The notes beneath the pieces were generated by a model. The model saw only the letters and a list, made by a program, of their open reading frames with translations. It made no database searches and was not told where the DNA came from. A program made the position numbers and the translations under genes. Of a DNA stretch of 64,000 nt, positions 46,654-55,842 are shown in pieces (within the stretch, counting starts at the first letter, position 1; every line of letters begins with the position of its first letter). Origin of the DNA: Synechococcus elongatus PCC 11801 (lineage in GTDB: Bacteria; Cyanobacteriota; Cyanobacteriia; Synechococcales; Synechococcaceae); the NCBI RefSeq assembly GCF_003846445.2, contig NZ_CP030139.2, forward strand, positions 186,001-250,000, written 5' to 3'.

Positions 46654-47611
46654 CTAGAAACGAATTTGGAGCCCGAGCTGCAGCCCTGTTTGACTGATAT
46701 CAAAGCCAGTTGAGAGCTCATCTGTATTTTCTAATTTTAAGCGGAGCGTTCGATAGGCCAAATTAAGGCTCGTCGAGTTCCCTAGCTTAATATCAGCCCC
46801 AATAATGCCATTAGCGCTCAAGTTTTGGCCCCCTCCAAGCCCAAGCCCACCAACATCTCCTCTTGCAAAAAGAGAAAAATCAGGCATCAGAATCAACTTG
46901 AGTCTGAGATGCACTCAGCACTCGTTCACTAGCTAGCTCTCTTCGCCCTGTACTCGAGACTTATAAATTAATGGATGTTGCAACATCTACAACCCGCACC
47001 CCCAAATAGGGCGAGACAGATAGAACTAAGCCCCCTTTCGGATCAGGGCGATCGCTTCCGAAGCGATATTGAGCAGCTAAATCATACATTCCTTGACTGG
47101 TATTGACAGTTGCAGTTGCATCAATCGTACGAGTTTGTCCTCTTGGTTCTTCCAACACATTAATTGAGCGTAGACCACTGCCTTGCAAGTCAACATAGTA
47201 CAGATCCGTGAAGAGGGCAAAGTTACCCTTTTCAAGTCGAGATCTTGCTGCGGCTACAAAAGAGAGAACTTCTAGAATTTAGCCTAGATTTGAGTCGATA
47301 TTCCTCGTGATGCCGCGAACTGTAATCGGACCTTGGACTCGGAGTGGTGCAAAAGCGCAAGGCTCTAGGCTAAAACGCCAGGAGTCTGATGAATCTGAAT
47401 TACTAGAGGCATTCGGTTGAGACACTTCTGGCTCAGCAGAATCTACTGAATCAGGCACTGCAACTTCTGCTTTTTGATCCCTAATTTCAAAGAGTGATTC
47501 AGCACGACTATCAGGTGCTGTGGCTAATGTGATGAGGCTAAGACAGGCAACAGATAATAAAAGGTTTTTCAAGCTCACAGCCACGAGGTTATCGCTAAAT
47601 GGATCGCCCAT
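46654..47611 (-). pseudogene. decayed outer-membrane beta-barrel protein gene
   Basis: Reading on the minus strand: a signal peptide (LLLSVACLSLITLATAPDSRA), then WRFSLEPCAFAPLRVQGPITVRG, then an in-frame TAA at 47279-47281. The same frame continues with alternating beta-strand sequence (TATVNTSQGMYDLAAQYRFG...VSPYLGVRVVDVATS) to a second stop at 46961. After a frameshift or small deletion, the last strands follow (ADIKLGNSTSLNLAYRTLRLKL ... QLGLQIRF), ending in F as barrels do. At least two lesions, so it is non-functional. Confidence 0.75.
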
Positions 47612-48018
47612 AATAAAGAGCGAGATAGTCCCAGTAAAGCCCTCTCAACAAAACTCTTTTATAACTCCTTTGCTCTTGCATGGGCACTCAGGATACAGAA
47701 TTATTTGAAGCTAGTGCTCAATCATGAGACTGGCTCTCGACCTCAATTAGCAGTTCAGATGCCATATCAATTTGCTCTCTACCCGCACCGAGGTTCCCCC
47801 GCTTGCTCCTGACTCAAGCAAAAAGGAACGAAGCGACAAAGTACCTGTCACTCAAGATCTTAATCAGCGACTGAATCTGACTTCACATAGAGTTTTCTAG
47901 TTCTTGAAACAACACTAAATAAAAACTTTTTATGAGCTTAGAAAGTGACCGCCTAACCGGAGATGGGCAGACTGCATTACGTGCGCTTGCGTTCTAATTC
48001 TGCACATGGAGGGACTAT
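47612..48018. other. intergenic region upstream of the DUF1254 gene
   Basis: AT-rich, without a gene I can support. The ribosome site GGAGGG (about 48008-48013) precedes the ATG at 48019. No clear operator seen. Confidence 0.35.
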
Positions 48019-49431
48019 ATGAAACGTATTCTGTCTGCCGCAATGATTGGAGGAGCAACTGTGCTGGCCAGCGGGGCACCAATGCCATTGCCGGCGCAGG
48101 CGCAGATAAGCGAGCAAGCAGCTCGTACTATCGGCGTCGATGCCTACCTCTATTTCTATCCGCTCGTAACCATGGACATTACTCGCCGGCAGCTCAGCAA
48201 TGCTCCGGCCGGTGCGAGCGACTTTGCTGGGCCGCCGAACACGTTCGTGAACGTGAAGACCTATCCACCGGCTGACTTCAAGGGCGTGGTGCGGCCAAAC
48301 TTCGACACGCTCTATTCGTCCGCTTGGCTCGACCTGACGAAGGAGCCAATGGTTGTCTCAGTCCCGAATACCAACGGCCGGTATTACCTCCTGCCGATGC
48401 TCGATATGTGGTCTGACGTGTTCGCCTCGCCGGGCTGGCGGACGACGGGCACACAAGCCCAAGACTTTCTCCTTGCTCCGCCAGGCTGGTCCGGTACCGT
48501 ACCCTCTAAAGTCACCCGGATCAATGCGCCGACGCCGTTCGTCTGGATTATTGGTCGGACACAAACGAACGGGACTGACGACTACGCTGCAGTTCATAAA
48601 ATCCAGTCTGGCTACAAAATCACGCCACTGTCGCAGTGGGGCCGCACGGTAACCTCTCCACCGTTTGTGCCGGACACCACCATCGACATGAAAACCCCAC
48701 CGAAGGAACAGGTGGATGGTATGGATGCTGCCACTTTCTTTGCCTACGCTGCAGAGCTACTAAAGGTGAACCCGCCGCACATTACCGACCAACCGCTCAT
48801 TGCGCAGCTGAAGCGCCTTGGTTTCGAAGCGGGTAAGAGCTTTGACCTGAAGTCGGCTGCACCTGAGGTGCAGAAGGCATTTGCAACTGTGCCGCAGGAT
48901 GCACAAAAGCTGATGGCGTGGAAGATTCCGACACTCGCGACGGTCACTAACGGCTGGTCGATGAACACTTCGACGATGGGTGTTTACGGCAACTACTACC
49001 TGAAGCGGGCCATCATTGCTCAGGTTGGACTTGGGGCAAACTTGCCAGAGGACGCGATCTACCCGCTCAATATTGCCGACAGCACTGGGAAACCACTCGA
49101 CGGAGTTAACACCTACAAGCTGCGCTTTACCAAGGAGAACCTGCCGCCGGTGGGCGCATTCTGGTCGGTGACCTTGTATGACCAAGCCGGGTTCCAAGTG
49201 GCGAATCCACTGAACCGATTTGCTGTCAGCAGTTGGATGCCGTTTGTCTACAACTCCGATGGTTCTCTCGACCTCTACATCCAGAATGAAAGCCCTGGGA
49301 AGGATAAGGAGGCAAATTGGCTACCTGCACCCAAGGGACCCTTTAACCTGACAATGCGCCTCTACGCGCCAGCCTCCCAAGCGATCAACGGTGAATGGAA
49401 CCCTCCACCTGTCCTTCGGACGGGTAACTAA
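48019..49431 (+). CDS. secreted DUF1254/DUF1214 domain protein
   Basis: 470 residues. Signal peptide (to about AQAQ at 29), then DUF1254 (about 40-170: GVDAYLYFYPLVTMDITRRQ, PNFDTLYSSAWLDL, YLLPMLDMWSDVFASPG) and C-terminal DUF1214 (about 345-460: YKLRFTKENLPPVGAFWSVTLYD). This periplasmic family is of unknown function. No GCGATCGC (HIP1) site occurs in its 1.4 kb, and codon choice looks different from neighbours, suggesting acquisition. Confidence 0.92.
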   Translation: MKRILSAAMIGGATVLASGAPMPLPAQAQISEQAARTIGVDAYLYFYPLVTMDITRRQLSNAPAGASDFAGPPNTFVNVKTYPPADFKGVVRPNFDTLYSSAWLDLTKEPMVVSVPNTNGRYYLLPMLDMWSDVFASPGWRTTGTQAQDFLLAPPGWSGTVPSKVTRINAPTPFVWIIGRTQTNGTDDYAAVHKIQSGYKITPLSQWGRTVTSPPFVPDTTIDMKTPPKEQVDGMDAATFFAYAAELLKVNPPHITDQPLIAQLKRLGFEAGKSFDLKSAAPEVQKAFATVPQDAQKLMAWKIPTLATVTNGWSMNTSTMGVYGNYYLKRAIIAQVGLGANLPEDAIYPLNIADSTGKPLDGVNTYKLRFTKENLPPVGAFWSVTLYDQAGFQVANPLNRFAVSSWMPFVYNSDGSLDLYIQNESPGKDKEANWLPAPKGPFNLTMRLYAPASQAINGEWNPPPVLRTGN

Positions 49432-49463
49432 CCTGTCTTGAGTCACGGTGTCTGATCAAGGGT

Positions 49464-49490
49464 GAGGCTAGAGTGTTCTCTGGCCTCTTT
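49464..49490 (+). terminator. probable terminator after the DUF1254 gene
   Basis: GAGGC-TA-GAG / CTC-TG-GCCTC stem around a TGTT loop, followed by TTTG, about 35 bp after the stop codon. Confidence 0.55.
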
Positions 49491-49724
49491 GTTGCTAATC
49501 ATTGCCTCAGATCGAGCCGCCAGAGGACTGTGGTTGAAAAAGCGGCTGTTGAGGAGATGACTCAGGCGATTGTGTCTGTTGAGCCGGCATCCGGCAGAAT
49601 CGGGGGAAGTGGCTGAAGGCGTCTTCTTCAGTCAAGTAACTGGACACAGTGACAGAGGAGCAGTTTTCGGCGGCGCTGCGACCAGTCTCAGTGATGCAGA
49701 GTGATCACTGAAGTCTTTCTATTT
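49491..49724. other. intergenic stretch, no supported gene
   Basis: Convergent spacer between the DUF1254 gene and the monooxygenase gene. A short + strand frame (VVEKAAVEEMTQAIVSVEP) may be chance. Nothing else seen. Confidence 0.3.
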
Positions 49725-50945
49725 CTAACTATAGAAACTTGGCTGAGGCAGTTGATTATTCAATGCCCATTTACCAATTTCTTGAACTTTGTAGTCGATA
49801 GAGTCATGGAGAGTAAAGGTTCTGAGATTACGCCAGTAGCGATCAAACCCATATCGACTGTTTGTTGATCGAGCACCCATTACTTCAAAGATTCGATTAG
49901 TAATTCTTAAGCCTGTTTTAGCTGCTGTCACTTTAGCAGCGGCGATCGCGATCGCACATTGTCCCCGTTCTTCCTCGCTGAGAGCAATCTCTTTATCCCA
50001 AGCAGATTGGAGAAGAATTGCAGCCCGTTCTGTTAAATGAATAACAGCTTGAAGCTCTACCCACATCTCTCCATAGTGTTGAAGGATATAGGGATCCTCA
50101 GCTGTTTGATTTACTGTAGATGTCAGCCACGGTCGTGTTTCAGTGAGCGTGTAGTGCTTTGCTGCAGTTAATGCACCTTCAGTGATTCCAAGATAGATGT
50201 GCGCTAGATTAAGTTGGGTCAGGCAAGCACGAATTGTCCGAAAAGGGATATCAGTTTGAGTTCGATCGCCAAAAACTTCTTCAGGATAGACCCTCACATT
50301 TTCAAAATGAATACTTCCACTATCGGTTTGGCGCTGACCAATGTTATCCCAATCATGGTTAATTTTGATTCCTAGTCGATTAGATGGAATTGCAAGGATA
50401 ATAATTGCTTGAGTCTCAGAATTTACTGCAGTAATTGGCAGGACATCAGAGTCATGGGAGCCAGAGCAGAAGCTTTTAGCACCATTCAATATAAAGTAAT
50501 CCTGATGGGGAGTTAGGACAAGACTACGATCGAGGGGATTGAGTGCATTGCACCACCACCACTGGTTTTGAATAGTCTTAGTATAGAACTGCTCTTTCTG
50601 AGATTCTGAGCCGAAAATATGGGGAATTGTGACCCCAAGATGGTGATAGGAGTAAACATGAGCAAGAGAGCTATCCACTTTGGCAAACTCTCGAGAGATT
50701 TGGAAGGCAGTAATCCAATTCTCTCCGGCACCACCATACTGTTTGGGAATTACCAAGGAAAGTAAGCCGCTGGAACGGATGCGATCGCGCTCTGCTTGTG
50801 GAGTTCCTCCTTGCTTATCCCGTTCAATTGCTGTTTTTGCAAATTCTTGAGCTAGGTCTTTTGCAATCTGCAAATAGTCTTTCGATTGAACTTGAAGCTC
50901 AGGACTCAATACTGAAGTCTGGCTCAACTTTAAAGACTGTCCCAT
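49725..50945 (-). CDS. acyl-CoA-dehydrogenase-fold flavin monooxygenase (DszC/SfnB-like)
   Basis: 406 residues. The fold of acyl-CoA dehydrogenases is clear: N-terminal helices (IAKDLAQEFAKTAIERD), SLVIPKQYGGAGENW, HHLGVTIPHIFGSESQKEQFY, beta domain with LNGAKSFCSGSHDSD, and C-terminal ITNRIFEVMGARST. The DszC/SfnB branch uses reduced FMN to oxidise organosulfur compounds such as sulfones and sulfides. The position in a sulfonate transport operon supports that. The exact substrate is unknown. Last gene of a minus-strand unit with transporter genes. Confidence 0.85.
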   Translation of the reverse strand: MGQSLKLSQTSVLSPELQVQSKDYLQIAKDLAQEFAKTAIERDKQGGTPQAERDRIRSSGLLSLVIPKQYGGAGENWITAFQISREFAKVDSSLAHVYSYHHLGVTIPHIFGSESQKEQFYTKTIQNQWWWCNALNPLDRSLVLTPHQDYFILNGAKSFCSGSHDSDVLPITAVNSETQAIIILAIPSNRLGIKINHDWDNIGQRQTDSGSIHFENVRVYPEEVFGDRTQTDIPFRTIRACLTQLNLAHIYLGITEGALTAAKHYTLTETRPWLTSTVNQTAEDPYILQHYGEMWVELQAVIHLTERAAILLQSAWDKEIALSEEERGQCAIAIAAAKVTAAKTGLRITNRIFEVMGARSTNSRYGFDRYWRNLRTFTLHDSIDYKVQEIGKWALNNQLPQPSFYS

Positions 50946-50985
50946 AAGGTATGTAAATCCAGTATCGTCGTTCAGATTGAGGAGG

Positions 50986-51813
50986 CTATGCCTTAAAGCC
51001 TAGATAGACAGTGATCGGAATATCTTCTACAAAGACTCCTGAGGGCTCTGAAGCGAGCAAAGCAGCTCGAATATCTGCTTCAAATGCCGGGATGTCACTG
51101 ATATAGTCTCGTCGGCAATAGGCTGTTGAATAGAGATAGCCGATGAAGGTATCAACTGTCCATTGTTTTTGGAAGTCAATTGTGTGCTTTTCAATTTGCT
51201 TATAGGGAGAAGCTTCCAAAATCTCGAGATCAGATTGATACAGAAGAGGAACAGTTGTACTCCCAACCCGTCTTTTCTCTCCCAACCATTTTTTGATTAC
51301 AGTCAGAACGTTCTGTGCCCACTCAGAATCATTTGACCAAATATCTTTTTCAGTTTGGATGATTGCAATTCCAGACTTAGAAGAGTCCGTCAAATGTAAA
51401 GAGTCTAATCGCTCATAACTCCGTTGGAGAACGGTGGGCTTATCCATCCAATGAAAAGCACGACCAATCGTGACTAAGCGAAAAGAGCCTAAGTCATCTG
51501 TAATCTCTTCTGCAAGTCCTTGCTTCCAGGTAATTTTTTGAGCGTTCTGTTGTTCAGACTCTTGAATCGCAACCCTTAGCATCTCTGGATCTGGATCAAT
51601 GCCTATAACTTCCTCGAACTGCGCTTCGAGGGTGAGAGCAACAAGACCAATTCCACAGCCTAGATCAAGGAGACGACCTCGTCCATCCAGATGGAATGAC
51701 TCTTGAATCAGTCGGTAGACCGCTTCAGGATAACGAGGACGATAGTCGACATAGTAAGGAATTGCGCCTTGAAAGAGTGTGGGATCGTAGGCAGGAAGCA
51801 GTTTGGTAATCAT
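50986..51813 (-). CDS. class I SAM-dependent methyltransferase
   Basis: 275 residues. Motif I LLDLGCGIGLVALTLEAQFEEVIGIDPDPEML, post-motif GRAFHWMDKPTVLQRSYERL, and N-terminal YVDYRPRYPEAVYRLI, typical of ubiquinone/menaquinone or small-molecule methyltransferases of the type-11 group. It lies 6 bp after ssuB-type gene, so it is in the same operon. A role in modifying or detoxifying a sulfur compound is inference. Confidence 0.83.
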   Translation of the reverse strand: MITKLLPAYDPTLFQGAIPYYVDYRPRYPEAVYRLIQESFHLDGRGRLLDLGCGIGLVALTLEAQFEEVIGIDPDPEMLRVAIQESEQQNAQKITWKQGLAEEITDDLGSFRLVTIGRAFHWMDKPTVLQRSYERLDSLHLTDSSKSGIAIIQTEKDIWSNDSEWAQNVLTVIKKWLGEKRRVGSTTVPLLYQSDLEILEASPYKQIEKHTIDFQKQWTVDTFIGYLYSTAYCRRDYISDIPAFEADIRAALLASEPSGVFVEDIPITVYLGFKA

Positions 51814-51819
51814 GGCAAG

Positions 51820-52572
51820 CTAAACCTTAGCTGGAACAAAGTGGGTGTCAGAAAGATCCAAGGCACTCAGTAGTTTCTCTTTCCAACGCTGAAATTCAGA
51901 ATCGCTGCGTTTACGGGGTCGAGGCAGATCTAACGTAATCTCTTGATGAATTCTGCCTGGGTTTCCTCGCATCACAATAATGCGATCGCTCAAAACGAGT
52001 GCTTCTTCCACGTCATGGGTGACTAGAATTAGCGTTGGGCGATCGTATTCCCAAATCTCTAATAGACGGTTTTGAAGTTTAAGCCTCGTGAAGGAGTCTA
52101 GTGCGCTAAAAGGTTCATCTAATAAGAGAATTGAGAGATTAGTAACAAGGGCTCGAGCGATCGCAACCCGTTGTGCCATCCCACCTGAAAGCTGATGAGG
52201 CAAACATTGGGCAAAGTTACTTAGACCCACTTTTGCTAAGGCTTCACTGGCAAGCTGGCGACGTTGATTGCGAGGTAAATGGTGAAGACCAAATTGAACA
52301 TTTTCAAGAACATTGAGCCAAGGCATTAGACGGGGCTCTTGAAAAATAACCCCAATCTCCGGATGGGGCTCTTCAATTCTGAGGTGGTCAATTCTTACTT
52401 CACCTTGGGTCGCTTGTTCAAGCCCAGCGATCGTTCGTAGGAGAGTGCTTTTTCCACAACCGCTTGTCCCAATTAAAGTGACGATTTCATGGCGCTGAAT
52501 GGCTAAACTAATAGACTCTAAACCAACATAGCCATTCTTGAATTGTTTGTACAAATTCTCAATGATTAACAT
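51820..52572 (-). CDS. ABC transporter ATPase, SsuB/TauB type (cluster 1)
   Basis: 250 residues. Walker A GTSGCGKST, Q-loop FQEPRLMPW, signature LSGGMAQRVAIARAL, Walker B LLLDEPFSALD, switch VTHDVEEAL. The short length without a C-terminal domain and the EPRLMPW Q-loop fit the nitrate/sulfonate/taurine group. It energises the permease encoded just upstream. Confidence 0.9.
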   Translation of the reverse strand: MLIIENLYKQFKNGYVGLESISLAIQRHEIVTLIGTSGCGKSTLLRTIAGLEQATQGEVRIDHLRIEEPHPEIGVIFQEPRLMPWLNVLENVQFGLHHLPRNQRRQLASEALAKVGLSNFAQCLPHQLSGGMAQRVAIARALVTNLSILLLDEPFSALDSFTRLKLQNRLLEIWEYDRPTLILVTHDVEEALVLSDRIIVMRGNPGRIHQEITLDLPRPRKRSDSEFQRWKEKLLSALDLSDTHFVPAKV

Positions 52573-52607
52573 TTTTTCCTCATGGGGAATTGCAAGTTTT
52601 TAATCAG

Positions 52608-53435
52608 CTATGCTTTGGCGATATAACTATCTTGCCAATTTAAGAAACGGCTAGAAAGAAGCACGACTAATGAATCTGTTAGTTTGCCGAAAATTGCAAA
52701 GAGCAAAATACTGGCGATCGTAATAGCAGGACGGCCAGTGGATTGGCCGTCCACTAAGAGAAAGCCCAGCCCTTGACTGGCTCCCATTAGCTCAGCAGCA
52801 ACTACAAACATCCAGCCGAGTCCTAAACCACTCCGAACCCCAACAACATAAGCTGGAAGTGTTGCAGGTAGAAAAACACGTACAATTAATTGCCAGTTTT
52901 TGAGTCGATAGATTTTGCCAACCTCGATCAGTTTCCGATCGACATCTCGAATCCCACTCATCAGGCTGAGATAAATCGGAAAGAAGACCCCAACCGCAAC
53001 TAACGTTACTTTGGAGGTTTCCTGAATTCCTAACCAAAGAATGAATAGAGGTACCCAAGCAAGTGAGGGGATACTGCGTAAAGATTGAATCAACGGGTCT
53101 AAGAATGCATGAACAATCTTTGAATAACCTGTTAATCTGCCGAGGATGGTTGCTGAAATGGCACCTACTAAAAACCCTAAAAAGACTCGATATAGAGTGA
53201 TGCCAATGTGCTGCCAAAGCTCTCCCTTACTGGCAAGTTCCCAAATCGTTGATAAGACAGTTGAAGGGGCAGGTAATAGGTTAGGAGCGACCCAGCCCAG
53301 CTGAGCCGCACTTTCCCAAGCTACAAGAATGAAGGCGGGAATTACCAATCCTTGCAGTTGTGGAAAACGTTTAAGGACTGTTTTCAGACTTTTATTAGGA
53401 GGCTTAAAAGTCGCGATCGCGAGTTTTTGTGTCAT
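52608..53435 (-). CDS. ABC transporter permease, SsuC/TauC type (cluster 1)
   Basis: 275 residues from the ATG at 53435 (MTQKLAIATF). Six membrane helices; EAA-type loop in LIEVGKIYRLKNWQLIVRVFLPATLPAYVVGVRSGLGLGWM, as in SsuC. HIGITLYRVFLGFLVGAISATILGRL near the N-terminus is typical of the family. Works with the ATPase at 51820-52572. Confidence 0.9.
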   Translation of the reverse strand: MTQKLAIATFKPPNKSLKTVLKRFPQLQGLVIPAFILVAWESAAQLGWVAPNLLPAPSTVLSTIWELASKGELWQHIGITLYRVFLGFLVGAISATILGRLTGYSKIVHAFLDPLIQSLRSIPSLAWVPLFILWLGIQETSKVTLVAVGVFFPIYLSLMSGIRDVDRKLIEVGKIYRLKNWQLIVRVFLPATLPAYVVGVRSGLGLGWMFVVAAELMGASQGLGFLLVDGQSTGRPAITIASILLFAIFGKLTDSLVVLLSSRFLNWQDSYIAKA

Positions 53436-53462
53436 AGCAGCTTTCCCTCTAATCCTCAAGAA

Positions 53463-54491
53463 TTAGGGTTTAACAACTTTATTGACGTATTGTGGGTCAA
53501 TTAAAGTGTTGACCACTTCAGTGACATTGATGGATTCAGGAATAATACCGCTGCTTTTAAGAACTGTTCCTGCTGCAGTGATCACTTGTTTTTGCTCATC
53601 GCCAATGACTGGCTCTGTAAGATTCGTCCGCTCTTTGAGCTGCTTTTGAGCCACGGGTTCTGAGAGCTTGGCCTCCTCAATCACAATTTTCTGAAGTTCA
53701 TCAGGGTTGGCGATCGCCCATTGACGGGCTTTTTCATAGGCAGTTAGCACTTGCAAAACTTGATTGGGATATTGCTGTGCGAATGATTCTCGAACGTTAA
53801 GGAAGCCTTGGCTAATGAATTGAGGGTTGCGATAGAAAAGCTTAGAATTCTTTTCAACTTCAGTTTGTGCCATGAAGGGATCAAGCCCTGCCCAAGCATC
53901 TACATCGCCTTTTTCTAGTGCTGCTTTTCCGTCTGCATGTTGAAGCGGGACAATTTCAACCTCTTTATCTGATAGACCTGCCTCATTGAGTGCTCGCAAG
54001 AGGAAGATAAAGGGATCTGTTCCTCGAGTTGCAGCAATTCGTTTGCCTTTGAGATCGGCAACACTGTTAATCGGCGAATTTGCTGGAACAACTAAAGCCG
54101 TCCACTCCGGCTTGGAATAGATATAGATAGACTTGATGGGGTTCCCATTAGCTTTACCGACTAAGGCAGAAGCGCCAGAAGTTGATCCAAAGTCAATACT
54201 GCTGCTGTTCAGAAACTCAAGGGCTTTGTTACTGCCTTGGCTGAGTACCCATTCAACTTTGATGTTTGACTTCTGTAATTCTTCTTCTAGCCAACCTTTT
54301 TTCTTGAGGACAAGGCTGACTGGATTGTAGTAAGCGTAATCGAGGCGGACAACTTGCGGTGCGTTTGCACTGCTGGGAGTTTAGCTAGAGGTCTGTTGAT
54401 TGCTGCAAGCATTCAGCGATCCAACTGTGATCACTCCCAAGGCAAATAGCGAGAGAAATTTACGGCGGGTTGATTGGAAGAATTGAGGCAT
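53463..54491 (-). pseudogene. sulfonate-type binding protein interrupted by one stop codon (cluster 1)
   Basis: From the ATG at 54491 the frame codes for a lipoprotein signal (STRRKFLSLFALGVITVG, lipobox LNAC) and then meets TAA at 54381-54383, codon 37. After it the same frame is open for over 300 codons (VVRLDYAYYNPVSLVLKKKGW...GSTSGASALVGKANG...ATRGTDPFIFLLRALNEAG), a complete SsuA/TauA-type binding protein ending at 53463. No ATG or GTG follows the stop until deep in the protein, so re-initiation with a signal peptide is impossible. Length (342 codons) is otherwise normal. Confidence 0.85.
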
Positions 54492-54555
54492 GATGGAACT
54501 CAAGGCAAACAGCAAATTGGAAGTGAGCAGTAAGAACGAATAGCTCAAATTAGAT

Positions 54556-55614
54556 TTAGCGCTGCGATCGAGGCCGCCAAACAGCGTCAGAAACTTTGAT
54601 TTTCTTGGGAATGAGACCAGCTGCTAAGAACGTATCCGCGATCTGTTGCTGCTCTGCGATCGCTTCTGCAGTGATATTGCTTGTCCGATAACGTCCCACT
54701 CGTCTCCGTTCAGAGACTTCTAAGATATCGACGTTAATCTTGGTCTTGTCAGCTAGAAATTCTGCTGATTTTTGGCGATTAGCGATCGCCCAATTACCTA
54801 AGGCACGCAATTCCTGAATAATCACAGGGATAAGGTCAGGATTGTTATTAGCAAACTTACGATCTGCTAAATAGAACTCACGGAAGGGTGTTAGTCCTTT
54901 TCCATTAATAAGCAGTCTTGCTTTTGCATCTCGTTCAGCTGCTGCAAAAAAGGGATCCCAGATTGCCCAAGCATCGATAGCACCCCGTTCAAAAGCTGCA
55001 CGAGCATCTGGGGGTTGGAGATAAACTGGCGTTACATCTTTCAGTGAGAGTTTTGCTGTTGCTAATGCTCTGACAATAAAGTAGTGAGCGCTAGAGCCCT
55101 TTGCAAAAGCAACTTTTTTACCTTTGAGCTGAGCAATTGATCGGATTGAGGAGTTTTGTGGCACTAGGATGCCAACACTGTCTGGACTCTTGTCAGACTG
55201 ACCAATGTAGACGATGCCATCACCCTTTGCTTGAGCAAAGACAGGTGGTGCATCTCCGGTTTGGCCAAGATCAATGCTACCTGCAGCGAGGGCTTCCAGA
55301 AGAGGTGGGCCAGATGTAAATTCTGACCAAGTGACAGCAACACCTAAAGCTTTTAATCGCTTCTCAAAGTTACCGCGATGACGCAAAAGGTTGAAGGACC
55401 CTGACTTTTGATAGCCCACTCGGAGTGTTCTACGTTGCGCAAGCAGTAAATCTGAAACTGATGATTGTGATGCTCCAGCGTGACTCCCCAGACTAGCACT
55501 TAGGCTTAATCCAAGCATTGCAAAGGAGAGGTTCTTGAGCAGCGATCGCCGACTGAGAAACGAGCGATTAAAGCGAGATTTCTCGTCATAAAGCTCATGC
55601 CTATCGTTGGTCAC
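54556..55614 (-). CDS. aliphatic sulfonate-binding protein, SsuA type (cluster 1)
   Basis: 352 residues from the GTG at 55614, chosen because AGGAG lies 11 bp upstream; an in-frame GTG at 55662 is further out. A twin-arginine-type signal (SRRSLLKNLSFAMLGLSLS) is followed by the SsuA fold: LRVGYQKSGSFNLLR, WSEFTSGPPLLEALAAGSIDLGQTGDAPPVFAQ, FAKGSSAHYFIVRAL and WAIWDPFFAAAE. It binds sulfonates in the periplasm and probably serves the permease in this cluster now that its sister gene is broken. Confidence 0.88.
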   Translation of the reverse strand: MTNDRHELYDEKSRFNRSFLSRRSLLKNLSFAMLGLSLSASLGSHAGASQSSVSDLLLAQRRTLRVGYQKSGSFNLLRHRGNFEKRLKALGVAVTWSEFTSGPPLLEALAAGSIDLGQTGDAPPVFAQAKGDGIVYIGQSDKSPDSVGILVPQNSSIRSIAQLKGKKVAFAKGSSAHYFIVRALATAKLSLKDVTPVYLQPPDARAAFERGAIDAWAIWDPFFAAAERDAKARLLINGKGLTPFREFYLADRKFANNNPDLIPVIIQELRALGNWAIANRQKSAEFLADKTKINVDILEVSERRRVGRYRTSNITAEAIAEQQQIADTFLAAGLIPKKIKVSDAVWRPRSQR

Positions 55615-55642
55615 GGCACTCAATTCTCCTGAAAATCTATCG

Positions 55643-55705
55643 GGTATAGCGGGTGTTTTCACACAGCTTTAAGATATACCACAAAAAGCCTACCGACTTG
55701 TCGGT
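55643..55705. promoter_or_regulatory. control region between ssuA-type gene and sulfatase-maturase gene
   Basis: GGTATA (55643-55648) pairs with TATACC (55675-55680), and a perfect palindrome ACCGAC-TT-GTCGGT sits at 55692-55705, in the space between divergent genes. GGTAT/ATACC half-sites also occur before sbpA (7213-7234). A shared sulfur regulator is possible. Confidence 0.4.
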
Positions 55706-55842
55706 GTTTAAGTCAAATTATGGTTCTTGATGGATGATCTTGACTCAGTTATTGATGGGTCAATAGACAGGCATCAATCCTCGACCTTGGCATTAGGTTT
55801 AATTTTTTGTCATGACGGTAACAATCTAAGAATTGTAAGGTT

